From Lysinibacter sp. HNR (GTDB lineage Bacteria > Actinomycetota > Actinomycetes > Actinomycetales > Microbacteriaceae), in the NCBI RefSeq assembly GCF_029760935.1, contig NZ_CP121684.1:1240001-1304000 (forward strand): a stretch of 64,000 nucleotides of DNA, written 5' to 3'. A program made the position numbers and the translations under genes. Below, one piece after another: positions 42,775 through 52,924 of this stretch. The notes beneath the pieces are model-generated. The model was not told where the DNA came from and did not search any database. It worked only from the letters and a program-made list of their open reading frames with translations. Each line of letters opens with the position of its first letter. Within the stretch, counting starts at the first letter, position 1.

Positions 42775-44259
42775 GTGAACGGTAACACCCTCACAGAACG
42801 TCAAAACGACCTCATGAACCGGGTTCCCAGCGGACTGTACATCAACGGTCGGTGGGTAAACGCAGAGGCTGACAAAACCCTCACCGTGAGCAATCCGGCC
42901 ACGGGAGAGGCGTTAAAAACCATTGCAAACGCGAGTCCCGCCGATGGCATCCGAGCGCTTGATGCCGCGGTCGCCGCGCAGGAGGCCTGGGCGGCCACAG
43001 CTCCCCGCACGCGGGCTGAGATTCTGCGCAGGGCGTGGGAACTTCTTCAGGAACGCCGTGACGACTTTGCTCTCCTGATGACGCTCGAAATGGGAAAACC
43101 CCTGACCGAGGCCAACGGTGAGGTCACCTACGGAGGCGAATTTCTCCGCTGGTTCAGCGAGGAGGCAGTTCGCATTAACGGTCGCTACGGCGTCAACCCG
43201 GAGGGAACCGGACAGATAGTCGTGTCGCAGCGCCCCGTCGGGCCCTGTTTTTTTATCACCCCCTGGAACTTCCCGCTCGCCATGGCCACTCGTAAGATTG
43301 CACCCGCGCTTGCGGCCGGATGCACGGTTGTGGTGAAGCCTGCGGAACTCACCCCCCTCACCACCCTCCTGTTTGCCCAACTGCTTGAGGATGCCGGTGT
43401 TCCGGCGGGTGTGGTGAACGTTCTCACAACCTCAACCTCCTCCGCGCTGTCTGGCCCCATTATTGCCGACCCTCGCCTGCGCAAGCTGAGCTTTACCGGC
43501 TCCACCCAGGTGGGCCGCAAGCTCATCGAGCAATCGGCTCAGGGCGTTTTGCGTACCTCGATGGAACTGGGCGGAAACGCGCCGTTCCTGGTCTTTGAGG
43601 ATGCCGATATTGATGCCGCCGTGGACGGCGCAATGCTTGCTAAGTTCCGTAATATTGGACAGGCTTGCACCGCGGCAAACCGTTTTATCGTGCACGAGAG
43701 CATTGCCCAGGAGTTTGCCGCAAAACTTACTGAGCGGGTGAATGCGCTGCGGGTTGGGCCGGGTGTTGACGAGGGAGTGAACATTGGGCCCCTGGTCAAT
43801 GCAGATGCGGTTGACAGCACCGAGTCCCTGGTTCGGGATGCCGTGGATAAGGGGGCAACCCTGGTCTCGGGTGGGTCGCGTATCGAGGGTGCGGGGCACT
43901 TTTTTGAGCCAACGGTGCTTATCAATCTTGCTCAAGACACCCGTCTTCTGAGCGAGGAGATTTTTGGGCCGGTTGTGGGCATCATCACCTTCACCAGCGA
44001 GGAGGAGGCGGTACGCCTCGCCAATAACACCGAATACGGCCTGATTAGCTACGTGTTTACGCGCGATCTCGCGCGGGGTCATCGCATGATCGAGCAGCTT
44101 GATGCCGGAATGATGGGACTCAACGCCGGTCTGGTTTCGAACGCTGCGGCACCCTTTGGTGGGGTTAAGCAATCGGGACTAGGCCGTGAGGGTGGGGCTG
44201 AGGGCATTCACGAATATCTCTCAACCAAATACACGCTTATTCCCAACCTTCCCGCCTAG
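42775..44259 (+). CDS. gabD: Succinate-semialdehyde dehydrogenase GabD
   Basis: 494 residues from GTG 42775, with AGAGAAGAG upstream. The aldehyde dehydrogenase motifs are present: FFITPWNFPLAM, NAD-binding SFTGSTQVGRKL, MELGGNAPFLVFEDAD (catalytic glutamate) and GQACTAANRF (catalytic cysteine). The C-terminus has EYGLISYVFTRDLARGHRM and the FGGVKQSGLGREGGAEGIHEYL element of the GabD class. It oxidises succinate semialdehyde to succinate, completing the GABA shunt with GabT. Transcription likely ends in the hairpin at about 44290. Confidence 0.94.
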   Translation: MNGNTLTERQNDLMNRVPSGLYINGRWVNAEADKTLTVSNPATGEALKTIANASPADGIRALDAAVAAQEAWAATAPRTRAEILRRAWELLQERRDDFALLMTLEMGKPLTEANGEVTYGGEFLRWFSEEAVRINGRYGVNPEGTGQIVVSQRPVGPCFFITPWNFPLAMATRKIAPALAAGCTVVVKPAELTPLTTLLFAQLLEDAGVPAGVVNVLTTSTSSALSGPIIADPRLRKLSFTGSTQVGRKLIEQSAQGVLRTSMELGGNAPFLVFEDADIDAAVDGAMLAKFRNIGQACTAANRFIVHESIAQEFAAKLTERVNALRVGPGVDEGVNIGPLVNADAVDSTESLVRDAVDKGATLVSGGSRIEGAGHFFEPTVLINLAQDTRLLSEEIFGPVVGIITFTSEEEAVRLANNTEYGLISYVFTRDLARGHRMIEQLDAGMMGLNAGLVSNAAAPFGGVKQSGLGREGGAEGIHEYLSTKYTLIPNLPA

Positions 44260-44286
44260 GTTTATCGATTGTTCTCCTGTCGGGTT

Positions 44287-44302
44287 CTCGGGCGACTCCG
44301 AG
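44287..44302 (+). terminator. Short terminator-like hairpin after gabD
   Basis: CTCGG pairs with CCGAG around a 6-base loop, followed by TAGTTTTC. The stem is short, but it stands 28 bases after the gabD stop between convergent genes. Confidence 0.35.
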
Positions 44303-44383
44303 TAGTTTTCTCGGGCACGACCCTTGTTGGTCGCTCACGCCTGTTCGGGTAGGGTTTCGTGTGGAAATCAGCGGCCCTCGGTG

Positions 44384-44986
44384 TCATTCTGCAGCCGGGG
44401 GCCGCGACTCTGAGAGTTCTATCCACCACAGCGTGGTTTCTCCGTAATCCCTGCGACGAAATTGGGTGAGAGTTGACGGCCATGCGGGCTCGGGAGAACG
44501 GGAACTCCGTTCAATGAGGGCGATCCCGTGAGGGCTGAGGAGATCGGCTATCCGGTCAAGATCACGCTGAAGAAGCTCTTCGCTCAGCTCGTAGGGTGGA
44601 TCAACAAAGATCACGTCGGCAGCCACGGTGGCGGACTCCAGATAGGATGAAACGCCGCGTGCCACCACATTGATCCGGGGTGGGGGGTCTCCCGCACGTT
44701 CTCGAGGGTAGGCAGCTATGACGGAGCGAGCGTTCGTGCGGGCCACCGCTGCGGCCGCCGGGTTTTTTTCTACCAGGGTTGCACGTGAGGCCCCCCTGCT
44801 GATTGCCTCGAGTCCGAGTGCTCCGGAACCCGCGTAGAGATCAATAACGTGGGAGCCCGGGAGAACATTCCACGAGTCAAGCGCCGAAAAAATGGCCTCT
44901 CGCACACGGTCGCTGGTGGGTCGGGTGCCGGATTTGGGTACGTTTAGCCTGAGCGATCCCGCGTAGCCGGAGATGATTCTTGTCAC
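44384..44986 (-). CDS. rsmD: 16S rRNA (guanine966-N2)-methyltransferase RsmD
   Basis: 200 residues from GTG 44986. TRIISGYAGSLRLNVPKSGTRPTSDRVREAIFSAL, the SAM-binding VIDLYAGSGALGLEAISRGA and the catalytic VIFVDPPYELS are standard RsmD motifs. It methylates G966 of 16S rRNA during 30S assembly. TACCCT lies 7 bases before the GTG, so a leaderless transcript is likely, though GAGAGG could act as ribosome site on a longer transcript. It is divergent from recG, as in many actinomycetes. The longer frame to 45031 adds 15 residues and is not needed. Confidence 0.92.
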   Translation of the reverse strand: MTRIISGYAGSLRLNVPKSGTRPTSDRVREAIFSALDSWNVLPGSHVIDLYAGSGALGLEAISRGASRATLVEKNPAAAAVARTNARSVIAAYPRERAGDPPPRINVVARGVSSYLESATVAADVIFVDPPYELSEELLQRDLDRIADLLSPHGIALIERSSRSPEPAWPSTLTQFRRRDYGETTLWWIELSESRPPAAE

Positions 44987-44993
44987 CCTCTCG

Positions 44994-44999
44994 AGGGTA
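44994..44999 (-). promoter_or_regulatory. -10 box for rsmD
   Basis: On the reverse strand TACCCT, 7 bases (CGAGAGG), then GTG 44986. Confidence 0.4.
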
Positions 45000-45067
45000 C
45001 ATCCTCTGTGGCGTGTGGGGCACAATCTCACAACGTTTTGAAATGTTTTTCTGTCGGCTGAGCACGT

Positions 45068-45073
45068 TACAGT
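45068..45073 (+). promoter_or_regulatory. -10 box for leaderless recG
   Basis: TACAGT, then TGATGT, then the recG GTG at 45080. Confidence 0.5.
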
Positions 45074-45079
45074 TGATGT

Positions 45080-47320
45080 GTGACCTACTCAACCCTTGAT
45101 ACGTCCCTGAGTAAAGTGCTGGGGGGACGCACAGCAACGGCCTTCGAAAAGGCTTTTGGCTACACCAGCGTGGGAGATCTGCTGGGTCACTATCCCCGTC
45201 GTTACGCGAGTAAGGGCGAACTCACAAATCTGGCTCATTTGCCGCGTGGAGAAACGGTCACCATCGTTGCGGAGGTGCGTGATGTGCGGGAGCGCCCCAT
45301 GCGTAACAAGCGTGGGGGTATCCTCGAGGTCAAGATTACAGACGGCACGGGCATCCTCACCCTCACCTTTTTTAACCAGTCGTGGCGCTCACAGGAGCTA
45401 CGTGTTGGCGCGCGCGGAATATTCTCGGGCAAGGTTGGCGAGTATCGTGGGGTCAGCCAGCTTGCACATCCTCTATACGAACTTTTTGACGAGGGCGTGG
45501 GTAACGAGACCGCGGCCAAAGAGTCGTCAGATGAGGGCTCTAGTCTTAGGATAGAGCGCTTTAAAGATGCCCCCATCCCCATTTATCCGGCCACGGGAAC
45601 AATCGCTAGTTGGCAGATTGAGCGTTCCATCGAGGTGATTTTTGACAGCCTGCCTCAAGATCTCTCGCTCATCCCCGATCCAGTGCCCGAGAGTGTTCGG
45701 CGTGCAGAAAAACTTGTTGGCTATGGCCAAGCGCTGAAACAGATTCACCGGCCTGAAAACGATGGTGAATGGCAGCCCGCCGCACACGCTCTACGCTTTC
45801 AGGAGGCCTTTCTCCTGCAGCTGGCGCTGCTTGAGCGCAGAGCGCTTTTGGCGGAGCAGCCTGCCGAGCCTCGACCGATACGGGTTGGGGGAGTGCTAGA
45901 GGGCTTCGACCGAGATCTGAGCTTTACCCTCACCTCCGACCAGCGGGTGGTGGGGGAGCGCATTTCTGCCGAACTCGCGGGAACTCGCCCCATGAACCGT
46001 CTGGTTCAGGGTGAGGTGGGTTCGGGTAAAACCTTGGTGGCGCTCCGGGCAATGTTGCAGGTTGCCGATAGTGGTGGTCAGGCCGCGCTCCTCGCTCCCA
46101 CCGAGGTTCTCGCCGCCCAGCACTTTCGCTCCATTGTTCACACGCTGGGTCCAGATCTGGCGGCAAAACTTATCCCGGTCTTGGTCACGGGTCAGCTCTC
46201 TGCGGCGGAGCGTAAGCGGGCCATGCTCCAGGTGGCTTCCGGCAACTCCCGGCTCATTGTAGGAACTCATGCCCTGATGGCCGAGAGTGTGCAATTTTTT
46301 GACCTGGGACTCGTTGTGGTCGATGAGCAGCATCGTTTTGGTGTTGAGCAGCGCGAGGCTCTCAGGGCAAAGGCTCGCACATCCCCGCACACTGTTGTGC
46401 TCACCGCAACCCCGATCCCGCGCACGGTAGCCATGACCGTGTTTGGTGATCTTGACATCAGTACCATCCGGGAGCTGCCCGCGGGCCGGGCCGGCATTAC
46501 AAGTCATGTTGTTCCCCTGGTGGAGCACCCCGGTTGGATTAATCGCACCTGGCAGAGGGTTGCAGAGGAGCTTAAGCAGGGCAGACAGGCGTTTGTAGTC
46601 TGCCCCGCAATTGCTCCGGCCAAGGGCTCCTCGTCGGGAAGCGAAACGCTTGAGCCCGATTCCGAGATACTGCTTGATGACGATGAACAACCAGAGAAGA
46701 AGACTCGATTGGCCACGGTTGAAGAGACTCTGGTGATGCTTCGTCAGCACCCACAGCTTTCTGGAGCCCGTGTTGAGGGTCTGCACGGGGCAATGTCCTC
46801 GGAAGAAAAAGACGCCGTGATGCAGGCCTTTGCTGAGGGAGAGATCGGAGTGTTGGTGGCAACCACCGTCATTGAGGTGGGGGTTAACGTTCCGAATGCC
46901 TCCACCATGGTGGTGCTCAACGCCGACCGCTTTGGCGTTTCACAGCTACATCAGCTTCGCGGACGTGTGGGACGAGGCCAGGTTCCGGGGCTCGCACTGT
47001 TTGTGACGGAGGCGATGGAGGGTACCCTGGCGCGTGAAAGGGTCGAGGCGGTTGCCTCAACCCTCGACGGTTTTAAGCTGGCCCAGGTTGATCTTGAACT
47101 ACGTAAGGAAGGTGATGTTCTGGGTACCAACCAGGCCGGAGGTAAGTCATCCCTTCGGCTGCTGCGCGTGGTACGAGATGGTGCATTGATTGAACGAGCC
47201 CGTGAGCTTGCAGAAACCGTTCTGGCAGAGGACCAGGGGCTTCACAAGAATCAACTTTTACGGCGTGCCCTGGATCGTCGCCTGGACGAGACCGCCCGAG
47301 AGTTTCTCGGAAAATCTTAG
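45080..47320 (+). CDS. recG: ATP-dependent DNA helicase RecG
   Basis: 746 residues, GTG start. An N-terminal wedge/OB domain (VGDLLGHYPRRYASKGELTNLAHLPRGETVTIVAEV) is followed by the SF2 motor: GEVGSGKTLVALRAML (motif I), LLAPTEVLAAQHF (Ia), VVVDEQHRFGVEQR (II), LTATPIPRTVAMTVFGDLD (III), then STMVVLNADRFGVSQLHQLRGRVGRGQVPG (V-VI). The C-terminal region includes the TRG-like RLLRVVRDG segment. It reverses stalled forks and processes Holliday junctions. An acidic insert (about residues 520-545, EPDSEILLDDDEQPEKK) interrupts the second RecA domain. It is followed by a 615-base region without a recognised gene. Confidence 0.95.
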   Translation: MTYSTLDTSLSKVLGGRTATAFEKAFGYTSVGDLLGHYPRRYASKGELTNLAHLPRGETVTIVAEVRDVRERPMRNKRGGILEVKITDGTGILTLTFFNQSWRSQELRVGARGIFSGKVGEYRGVSQLAHPLYELFDEGVGNETAAKESSDEGSSLRIERFKDAPIPIYPATGTIASWQIERSIEVIFDSLPQDLSLIPDPVPESVRRAEKLVGYGQALKQIHRPENDGEWQPAAHALRFQEAFLLQLALLERRALLAEQPAEPRPIRVGGVLEGFDRDLSFTLTSDQRVVGERISAELAGTRPMNRLVQGEVGSGKTLVALRAMLQVADSGGQAALLAPTEVLAAQHFRSIVHTLGPDLAAKLIPVLVTGQLSAAERKRAMLQVASGNSRLIVGTHALMAESVQFFDLGLVVVDEQHRFGVEQREALRAKARTSPHTVVLTATPIPRTVAMTVFGDLDISTIRELPAGRAGITSHVVPLVEHPGWINRTWQRVAEELKQGRQAFVVCPAIAPAKGSSSGSETLEPDSEILLDDDEQPEKKTRLATVEETLVMLRQHPQLSGARVEGLHGAMSSEEKDAVMQAFAEGEIGVLVATTVIEVGVNVPNASTMVVLNADRFGVSQLHQLRGRVGRGQVPGLALFVTEAMEGTLARERVEAVASTLDGFKLAQVDLELRKEGDVLGTNQAGGKSSLRLLRVVRDGALIERARELAETVLAEDQGLHKNQLLRRALDRRLDETAREFLGKS

Positions 47321-47935
47321 CCGCGTCAGCCGGGGCTCTGTCTGCGCATCGCGGCGGGTAATACTGATGAGGGCCATCCTGTGGGTGGGTAGCCCGGGTT
47401 CCCGAAGTATTTTTCTTCGTGCTGTGCTTGCCCAGGGTGTGTTTGTCCGAAGCTCAAGTCCTTGGAATGCGCGGTTTAAAGCGGGCTTATCGCGGGATGA
47501 TTGCGTGAGTATGGAACGGGTTTGTAAGGTATTGCTTGCGTCTTTTTGGGTTATCGGCGTAAACTGGATGCCGGCTGTGCTGATCTGCACGGCCTAGTGA
47601 AGATCATAGGTTCAGGAGGCTAGGATGACAACGATAGGGTCGCCTCGCTCCGCAACCGCGTTCACTGCCCCACACCCGTATCGGCGCATCGGTATACAAA
47701 ATCCGAATAGCGCACTGGTCGATTAGGTTAAGCGGAGCCCTCGACTAAAACCATCGGATGCGGTGTGGGACGCATAGCTTTCCACACATTCGTTTGTGCA
47801 TTGCGCAGAAGAGGTCATGGAACTCGCTCTCCCCACCAGCACAGATCTGTTCCCTACTACTGGGGTACTGGTCAGGCATGCTAACTATTATTAAAAGAAT
47901 AAGAATACTAACTTAGAAATTGGATCAGAATATTT
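47321..47935. other. 615-base intergenic region between recG and the ABC exporter
   Basis: No conserved protein is visible in any frame. A small open frame with an ideal ribosome site lies at 47625-47726. After it comes GTGTGG (47762-47767) with its complement CCACAC around 47784, a possible hairpin. The last 60 bases before the exporter are AT-rich and probably contain its promoter. The first 280 bases look like decayed sequence without a recognisable parent. Confidence 0.6.
47625..47726 (+). CDS. Small open frame upstream of the ABC exporter (possible leader peptide)
   Basis: 33 codons from ATG 47625 to TAG 47724, starting MTTIGSPRSATAF. AGGAGG stands at normal distance before the ATG, the clearest ribosome site in this gap. 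The peptide matches nothing I recognise. It ends about 210 bases before a heterodimeric multidrug-type ABC exporter. By analogy with Bacillus bmrB-bmrCD, translation of a short leader could control such genes, but no matching terminator is certain. It may also be chance. Confidence 0.35.
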   Translation: MTTIGSPRSATAFTAPHPYRRIGIQNPNSALVD

Positions 47936-49780
47936 ATGTCCGCCGCTGAATCTTCTCGGAGCACCCAGGCACCAGCTGCAGGGTCTCGACCGGGTACTTT
48001 ACGCACCCTGCTCAGAATTTTTCCCTACGCCAAATCCGCTCTTCCCCGCATCATCCTTGGAATGGTTGCCGCGCTACTGGCAAGCCTGGTAGCCTTGAGC
48101 GTCCCCCAGGTGCTGCGCTGGTTAGTTGACGGACCACTGGCGGCAAAAGACCCCGGGCAGGTCTGGCCTGCGGCTCTGCTGGTTGTGGGTTTGGGGGCTG
48201 CCGAGGCCCTCTTGATTGCGCTTCGCCGCTGGTTTGTACTCACCCCGGGTACGCACATCGAGGCGCGTATGCGCAACGAATTTTATGAGCAGCTTCAGGA
48301 CCTTCCCATCTCTTTTCATGATCGCTGGCCCAGCGGTCAATTGCTCTCACGAGCGGTCAGTGATCTTAACCTGATTCGGCGCTGGATTTCTTTTGGGCTT
48401 GTGCTGCTCGTTGTGAACCTGGTGACGATTATTGCTGGGCTTATCATCCTGGCCACCTGGAGTTGGATGCTCGGCCTTATCTTTTTGGTGTGCTCAATCC
48501 CCGTGTGGATATACGGTTACCTCTTTGAAAAGAAATACTCGGTGATTACCCGGTTAAGCCAGGATCAGGCCGGTGATCTAGCAACCTCCGTTGAAGAGTC
48601 TGTGCACGGCATCCGGGTGCTTAAAGCGTTTGGCCGTGGTAAACACGCGCTGAGAAAATTTGAATCACAGGCGGAGGAACTACGCGGCACCGAGATTTCC
48701 AAGGCAAAAGCGGTAGCCGGACTCTGGTTCTGGTTGATGCTTGTACCGGACATCGCTTTTGGCGCCTGCTTAGTTGTTGGCGTCTGGCTTGCCTCATTGG
48801 GGCAGCTCTCTGTGGGCGAGGTTGTGGCGTTTTTTGCCACCGCTACCGTGCTGCGTTTCCCCATTGAGTCAATTGGTTTTCTTCTCTCAAATACTTTTGA
48901 CACTCGCACGGCGGCCGATCGTTTTTTTGAGGTGATGGATACCGCCAACACCATCACAGATCCCGACGAACCCAAAAAGATTAACCACCCCGCGGGAGAA
49001 CTTGTTTTTGACGAGGTGCACTTCCGCTACCAGGACTCGCCGGAACGTTTCCCCGATCTGCTCAACGGTATCGATTTGGTTGTAAAACCGGGGGAGACAA
49101 TGGCCCTGGTTGGTCTGACCGGAAGCGGTAAATCAACCCTGACCGCCCTCACCACAAGGCTTTACGATGTCACGGGTGGCAGCATCCGACTCGACGGTGT
49201 TGATGTGCGCGATCTGAGTCTTTACGATCTGCGCAAGCACATCGCAATGGCGTTTGAGGATGCCACGCTATTCTCGGCATCCGTACGCGAAAACGTGCTG
49301 CTCGGGCGTGACGATCTTGACCCGCATTCCGATGAGGCCGAGCGGATTCTGACGGAGGCGCTTGAGGTAGCCCAGGCTAAGTTCGTTCACGAACTCCCCG
49401 AGGGTGTTGACACAACGGTGGGTGAGGAAGGACTCAGCCTCTCGGGAGGGCAGCGACAGCGTCTCGCTCTGGCCCGGGCGGTAGCGGCAAACCCCCTGGT
49501 GCTGGTGCTTGACGACCCCCTCTCCGCGCTGGACGTGGATACCGAGGCGCTGGTAGAGGCCGCGCTGCGCCGGGTCCTTGCAACCACCACCGCTTTTGTG
49601 GTGGCACATCGACCGTCAACGGTGATGCTGGCCGACAGGGTGGCGTTACTCGAGAACGGTCGGATCACCGCGGTGGGTTCTCACCAGGAGTTAATTGCGA
49701 CCAATGAACACTATCGTTTTGTTATTTCCAGTATGGAAGATGAAGAAAAAGAGGAGATTCTTATGGAGGTGAACCTGTGA
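47936..49780 (+). CDS. Heterodimeric ABC exporter, subunit with degenerate catalytic site
   Basis: 614 residues. Six membrane helices (about 28-310) join an ATPase domain with Walker [10 protein letters not shown] (about 391), a Q-loop in [12 protein letters not shown] (Glu-Asp instead of the usual Gln), signature [10 protein letters not shown] and H-loop AHRPSTV. The Walker B reads [13 protein letters not shown]: Asp527 replaces the catalytic glutamate. This is the usual state of the inactive-site half in heterodimers such as TM287/288 or BmrC. It pairs with the next gene, which overlaps by 4 bases and has a normal glutamate. Substrates may be drugs, lipids or peptides; none can be assigned. 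Confidence 0.9.
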   Translation: MSAAESSRSTQAPAAGSRPGTLRTLLRIFPYAKSALPRIILGMVAALLASLVALSVPQVLRWLVDGPLAAKDPGQVWPAALLVVGLGAAEALLIALRRWFVLTPGTHIEARMRNEFYEQLQDLPISFHDRWPSGQLLSRAVSDLNLIRRWISFGLVLLVVNLVTIIAGLIILATWSWMLGLIFLVCSIPVWIYGYLFEKKYSVITRLSQDQAGDLATSVEESVHGIRVLKAFGRGKHALRKFESQAEELRGTEISKAKAVAGLWFWLMLVPDIAFGACLVVGVWLASLGQLSVGEVVAFFATATVLRFPIESIGFLLSNTFDTRTAADRFFEVMDTANTITDPDEPKKINHPAGELVFDEVHFRYQDSPERFPDLLNGIDLVVKPGETMALVGLTGSGKSTLTALTTRLYDVTGGSIRLDGVDVRDLSLYDLRKHIAMAFEDATLFSASVRENVLLGRDDLDPHSDEAERILTEALEVAQAKFVHELPEGVDTTVGEEGLSLSGGQRQRLALARAVAANPLVLVLDDPLSALDVDTEALVEAALRRVLATTTAFVVAHRPSTVMLADRVALLENGRITAVGSHQELIATNEHYRFVISSMEDEEKEEILMEVNL

Positions 49781-51591
49781 CTACCGCATCAGTACGGGGT
49801 GTAGACGGCGAGGAAAGGCACGACTTTACTCGCGTTGAGAGCAAACACATGAGAAAGCGTTCGTTGCGCCTACTCGGTTCCCTTCTGCGTCCGCACCGGG
49901 GGCGGATCATACTCGCGGCCATTGTGGTTGTGGTCAGCACTGCCGCTCAGGTATCGGGCCCGGCGATCATCGCGTTTGGAATAGACAGTGGACTGCCCGC
50001 CCTGCTTCTCGGGGACTGGTTTCCTCTCGCTGCCGCAGGCATCCTCTATCTGGTGATCGGGGCGATAGGTGCTGCGCTGATTGCCTGGTTCACGATCTTG
50101 AGCGCCCGGATCAGTCAGGCAATCCTGATTGATTTACGGAAGCGGGTTTTCCTGCACACCCAGAAGCTTTCACTCGAGTTTCACGAATCATACACATCGG
50201 GCCGTATTATCTCTCGTCAGACGAGTGACCTCGACTCAATTCGGGAGCTGCTTGACTCGGGAATTAGCCAGCTTATACAGGGCTTTCTCTACATGATTTT
50301 TGTGGCGATTGCACTCTTCTCTCTGGATTGGGTAAGCGGAGTGACTTTGCTCTGCGCCCTGATCCCGCTGTTCTTCCTGACGCGCTGGTTTCAGAAGCGC
50401 TCACAGAGGCTATTTCGTATTTCGCGAGTGGCTTCCGCTCAGGTAATTGTGCAGTTTGTAGAGACAATGACGGGAATCCGCGCGGTCAAGGCGTTTCGTA
50501 AGAAAAAACGAAATGAAAAAGAATTTGGCCGTTTGGTCGAGGCCTACCGCGGTGTAAACGCGAGGGTTATTCAACTCTTTGGTGTGTTTGATCCGGGCCT
50601 TATCATGATCGGTAACGTAACCGTGGGCATTGTACTGCTCATAAACGGGTTCCGTGTGGTTGAGGGACAGCTTGCCATTGGTGTGCTGCTTGCGGCCATC
50701 CTCTATACCCGCACGTTTTTTGACCCGATGGAGGAGATGGCAATGTTTTATAACTCCTACCAATCGGCAACCGCAGCCCTCGAAAAGATCTCGGGTGTGC
50801 TGGAGGAGGAACCCACCGTTCCTGACCCTGCCAAGCCGGTAGACCTCTGGGAGTCGGAGGGGCACATACAGTTTGACGAGGTCACGTTTGCCTATCAGGA
50901 TGACCGCGTTATTCTGCCAAACTTCAGTCTCGATATTCCGGTGGGGCAGACAATAGCGCTGGTGGGCACCACGGGAGCGGGCAAGTCCACGCTGGCCAAA
51001 TTGATCTCGCGCTTCTACGATCCGAGCGCGGGATCGGTGAAGCTTGATGGCGTGGACCTGCGCCAATTGCATCCAAAAGATTTGCGCCGCGCAATAGTGA
51101 TGGTCACCCAGGAGGCCTACCTCTTTAGCGGTTCGGTCGCCGATAACATTGCGCTCGGTAAGCCGGATGCTACGCGCGAGGAAATAGTAGCCGCCGCCGA
51201 GGCGGTTGGCGCCGACGCGTTTATTCGGGGGTTACCAAACGGCTATGATACGGATGTAAATAAGCGAGGTGGTCGAGTATCAGCGGGGCAGCGCCAGCTT
51301 ATTTCTTTTGCACGAGCGTTCCTGGCAAATCCATCAGTGCTTATTCTCGATGAGGCAACCAGCTCGCTTGATATTCCCAGTGAACGGTTGGTGCAGAACG
51401 CTCTACAAACACTGCTCGCGGATCGCACAGCCGTAATTATCGCGCACCGTCTCTCCACCGTTGCCATCGCGGATCGTGTGTTGGTGATGGAGCAGGGACG
51501 GATTGTCGAAGACGGTTCACCCGCGGCCTTGATCTCCGGCGAAGGACGCTTCGCGCAATTGCACGCGGCCTGGAGAAACTCGCTAGTTTAG
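49777..51591 (+). CDS. Heterodimeric ABC exporter, catalytically competent subunit
   Basis: 604 residues, GTG start overlapping the upstream stop (GTGA). Six membrane helices (about 35-320) are followed by Walker [11 protein letters not shown]-loop [12 protein letters not shown], signature VSAGQRQL (a variant of LSGGQ), Walker [13 protein letters not shown] with the catalytic glutamate, and AHRLSTV. Paired with the preceding subunit it makes one full exporter with one working ATP site. A terminator follows 4 bases after its stop, so the two genes form a complete operon. Confidence 0.9.
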   Translation: MTTASVRGVDGEERHDFTRVESKHMRKRSLRLLGSLLRPHRGRIILAAIVVVVSTAAQVSGPAIIAFGIDSGLPALLLGDWFPLAAAGILYLVIGAIGAALIAWFTILSARISQAILIDLRKRVFLHTQKLSLEFHESYTSGRIISRQTSDLDSIRELLDSGISQLIQGFLYMIFVAIALFSLDWVSGVTLLCALIPLFFLTRWFQKRSQRLFRISRVASAQVIVQFVETMTGIRAVKAFRKKKRNEKEFGRLVEAYRGVNARVIQLFGVFDPGLIMIGNVTVGIVLLINGFRVVEGQLAIGVLLAAILYTRTFFDPMEEMAMFYNSYQSATAALEKISGVLEEEPTVPDPAKPVDLWESEGHIQFDEVTFAYQDDRVILPNFSLDIPVGQTIALVGTTGAGKSTLAKLISRFYDPSAGSVKLDGVDLRQLHPKDLRRAIVMVTQEAYLFSGSVADNIALGKPDATREEIVAAAEAVGADAFIRGLPNGYDTDVNKRGGRVSAGQRQLISFARAFLANPSVLILDEATSSLDIPSERLVQNALQTLLADRTAVIIAHRLSTVAIADRVLVMEQGRIVEDGSPAALISGEGRFAQLHAAWRNSLV

Positions 51592-51595
51592 CGCT

Positions 51596-51639
51596 TTGGT
51601 GCGTCCTCTTCCCGGCATGCCGCGGAAGGGGCGCACCAA
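51596..51639 (+). terminator. Terminator after the ABC exporter operon
   Basis: TTGGTGCG pairs with CGCACCAA, and an inner CTTCC-CGGCATGCCG-GGAAG segment lengthens the stem. CTTACTTTGATATTT follows. It lies directly after the exporter stop and about 100 bases before coaD. Confidence 0.75.
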
Positions 51640-51744
51640 CTTACTTTGATATTTGTAGGTAAGCGCTTCGTAAATCATGAGAATTTCTTCAAAACCGGTG
51701 GTTGTACTCGTCATCCACTGATCGATCAGGATACCCTGGAGAGC

Positions 51745-52224
51745 ATGAGTAGGATCGCTGTCGTTCCGGGATCGTTTGATCCGGTCACCCGTGGACACCT
51801 AGACGTTATTGAACGAGCCGCACACATCTTTGACGAGGTGCATGTGTTGGTGGTGCACAACCCCGATAAAGAGGCGCTTTTACCCATCTCGCAGCGCGTG
51901 TCGCTGTTGGAGGCTGCCATTCGTGATGCCGGTATGCCGGCAAACATTATTGTTGCCTCCTGGAGTGTAGGTCTCCTGGTCGACTACTGTACCGATGTGG
52001 GCGCATCCGTCTTAGTAAAAGGTATCCGCTCCCAGGTTGATGTGGCCTATGAGACGCCCATGGCCATTATGAATCGAAGCCTGGCCGGTGTAGAGACCGT
52101 GTTTCTCCTGCCTGACCCCGCGCACGCGCACGTGTCCAGTTCGCTGGTGCGACAGGTCGCCGAACTTGGCGGTGATGTGAGCCCTTACGTACCCGAGGCT
52201 GTTGCGAAGTTTTTGCGGAGCTAA
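51745..52224 (+). CDS. coaD: Phosphopantetheine adenylyltransferase CoaD
   Basis: 159 residues from ATG 51745, with CTGGAGAG as ribosome site. The nucleotidyltransferase motifs are [18 protein letters not shown] (with the T/HxGH-type site), [18 protein letters not shown] and the ISSSxxR-like [10 protein letters not shown]. It transfers AMP to 4'-phosphopantetheine in coenzyme A synthesis. An in-frame extension upstream to 51646 has no matching start and is not used. It is preceded by the exporter terminator and probably has its own promoter. rsmD, often its neighbour in actinomycetes, lies 7 kb away here because the ABC genes and recG intervene. Confidence 0.95.
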   Translation: MSRIAVVPGSFDPVTRGHLDVIERAAHIFDEVHVLVVHNPDKEALLPISQRVSLLEAAIRDAGMPANIIVASWSVGLLVDYCTDVGASVLVKGIRSQVDVAYETPMAIMNRSLAGVETVFLLPDPAHAHVSSSLVRQVAELGGDVSPYVPEAVAKFLRS

Positions 52225-52347
52225 CGGTGTGGTGTTGTGGCGGGTAATGCTGCTATGACCAGCGCAAAATCCTTGTTCTCAGCCCACAATAAGCAACACG
52301 TGCAGGACTATCCCGAAGAATGAGGTTAATTCTCATGAAAATTCAGG

Positions 52348-52353
52348 TAAGGT
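52348..52353 (+). promoter_or_regulatory. -10 box for the leaderless DUF177 operon
   Basis: TAAGGT, then ATCAGG, then GTG at 52360. Confidence 0.5.
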
Positions 52354-52359
52354 ATCAGG

Positions 52360-52902
52360 GTGTCAACCAGTGTTTATCGCGAGAATGTTCGTGACCTCGT
52401 CCACCATCCGGGTGAGATGCGGGAGCGTCATCAGCATATTGTCGTACCTGAGGAGTTGGGTGCGGGGTTGGTTACCGTAAAGGCGGGTGAGCCTCTTGAT
52501 CTTGGTCTCCGACTGGAGTCTGTTCACGAGGGAATCTTAGCTACCGCGACGGTCGCTACCACGGCCCGGGGGGAGTGCGGACGCTGCCTTAGCGATCTTG
52601 CTCTGGAGGTTCAAGTCGAATTTACGGAACTTTTCGCGTATTCTTTAGATGAGGCATACGAGTATGAGGTTCAAGACGACCACGTGGATCTTGAACCGCC
52701 ACTGCGGGATGCGGTAGTTTTATCGCTCCCGTTTCAGCCCGTGTGCCAGCCGGAGTGTTTCGGGCTCGACCCGGTAACGGGTGAAAAGCTCACCGAAGCT
52801 GAAGCCGGCAAAGCCCCGCAGGAAACCGATCCGCGCTGGGCTGCGCTTAAAAAACTGGCGGCTTCCCAAAACGAGGGCACAGACATCGAGTCTGTGCCGT
52901 AA
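52360..52902 (+). CDS. YceD/DUF177 family protein
   Basis: 180 residues from GTG 52360. The DUF177 (YceD) pattern is clear: [38 protein letters not shown], then the cysteines of [10 protein letters not shown] and, later, VCQPECFGL, which may bind zinc. The C-terminus [10 protein letters not shown] is the family's terminal motif. It always precedes rpmF and its product has been linked to 23S rRNA accumulation. rpmF begins 22 bases after its stop, then rnc and mutM follow, so it leads a translation/RNA-processing operon. Confidence 0.9.
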   Translation: MSTSVYRENVRDLVHHPGEMRERHQHIVVPEELGAGLVTVKAGEPLDLGLRLESVHEGILATATVATTARGECGRCLSDLALEVQVEFTELFAYSLDEAYEYEVQDDHVDLEPPLRDAVVLSLPFQPVCQPECFGLDPVTGEKLTEAEAGKAPQETDPRWAALKKLAASQNEGTDIESVP

Positions 52903-52924
52903 GTACGAGAGAAAAGAGAGAGTA

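Noticed and set aside
47190-47597. 135-codon frame spanning the end of recG and the following gap
   Set aside because: It begins inside recG out of frame. The part after the recG stop shows no motif; I could not support it as a gene.
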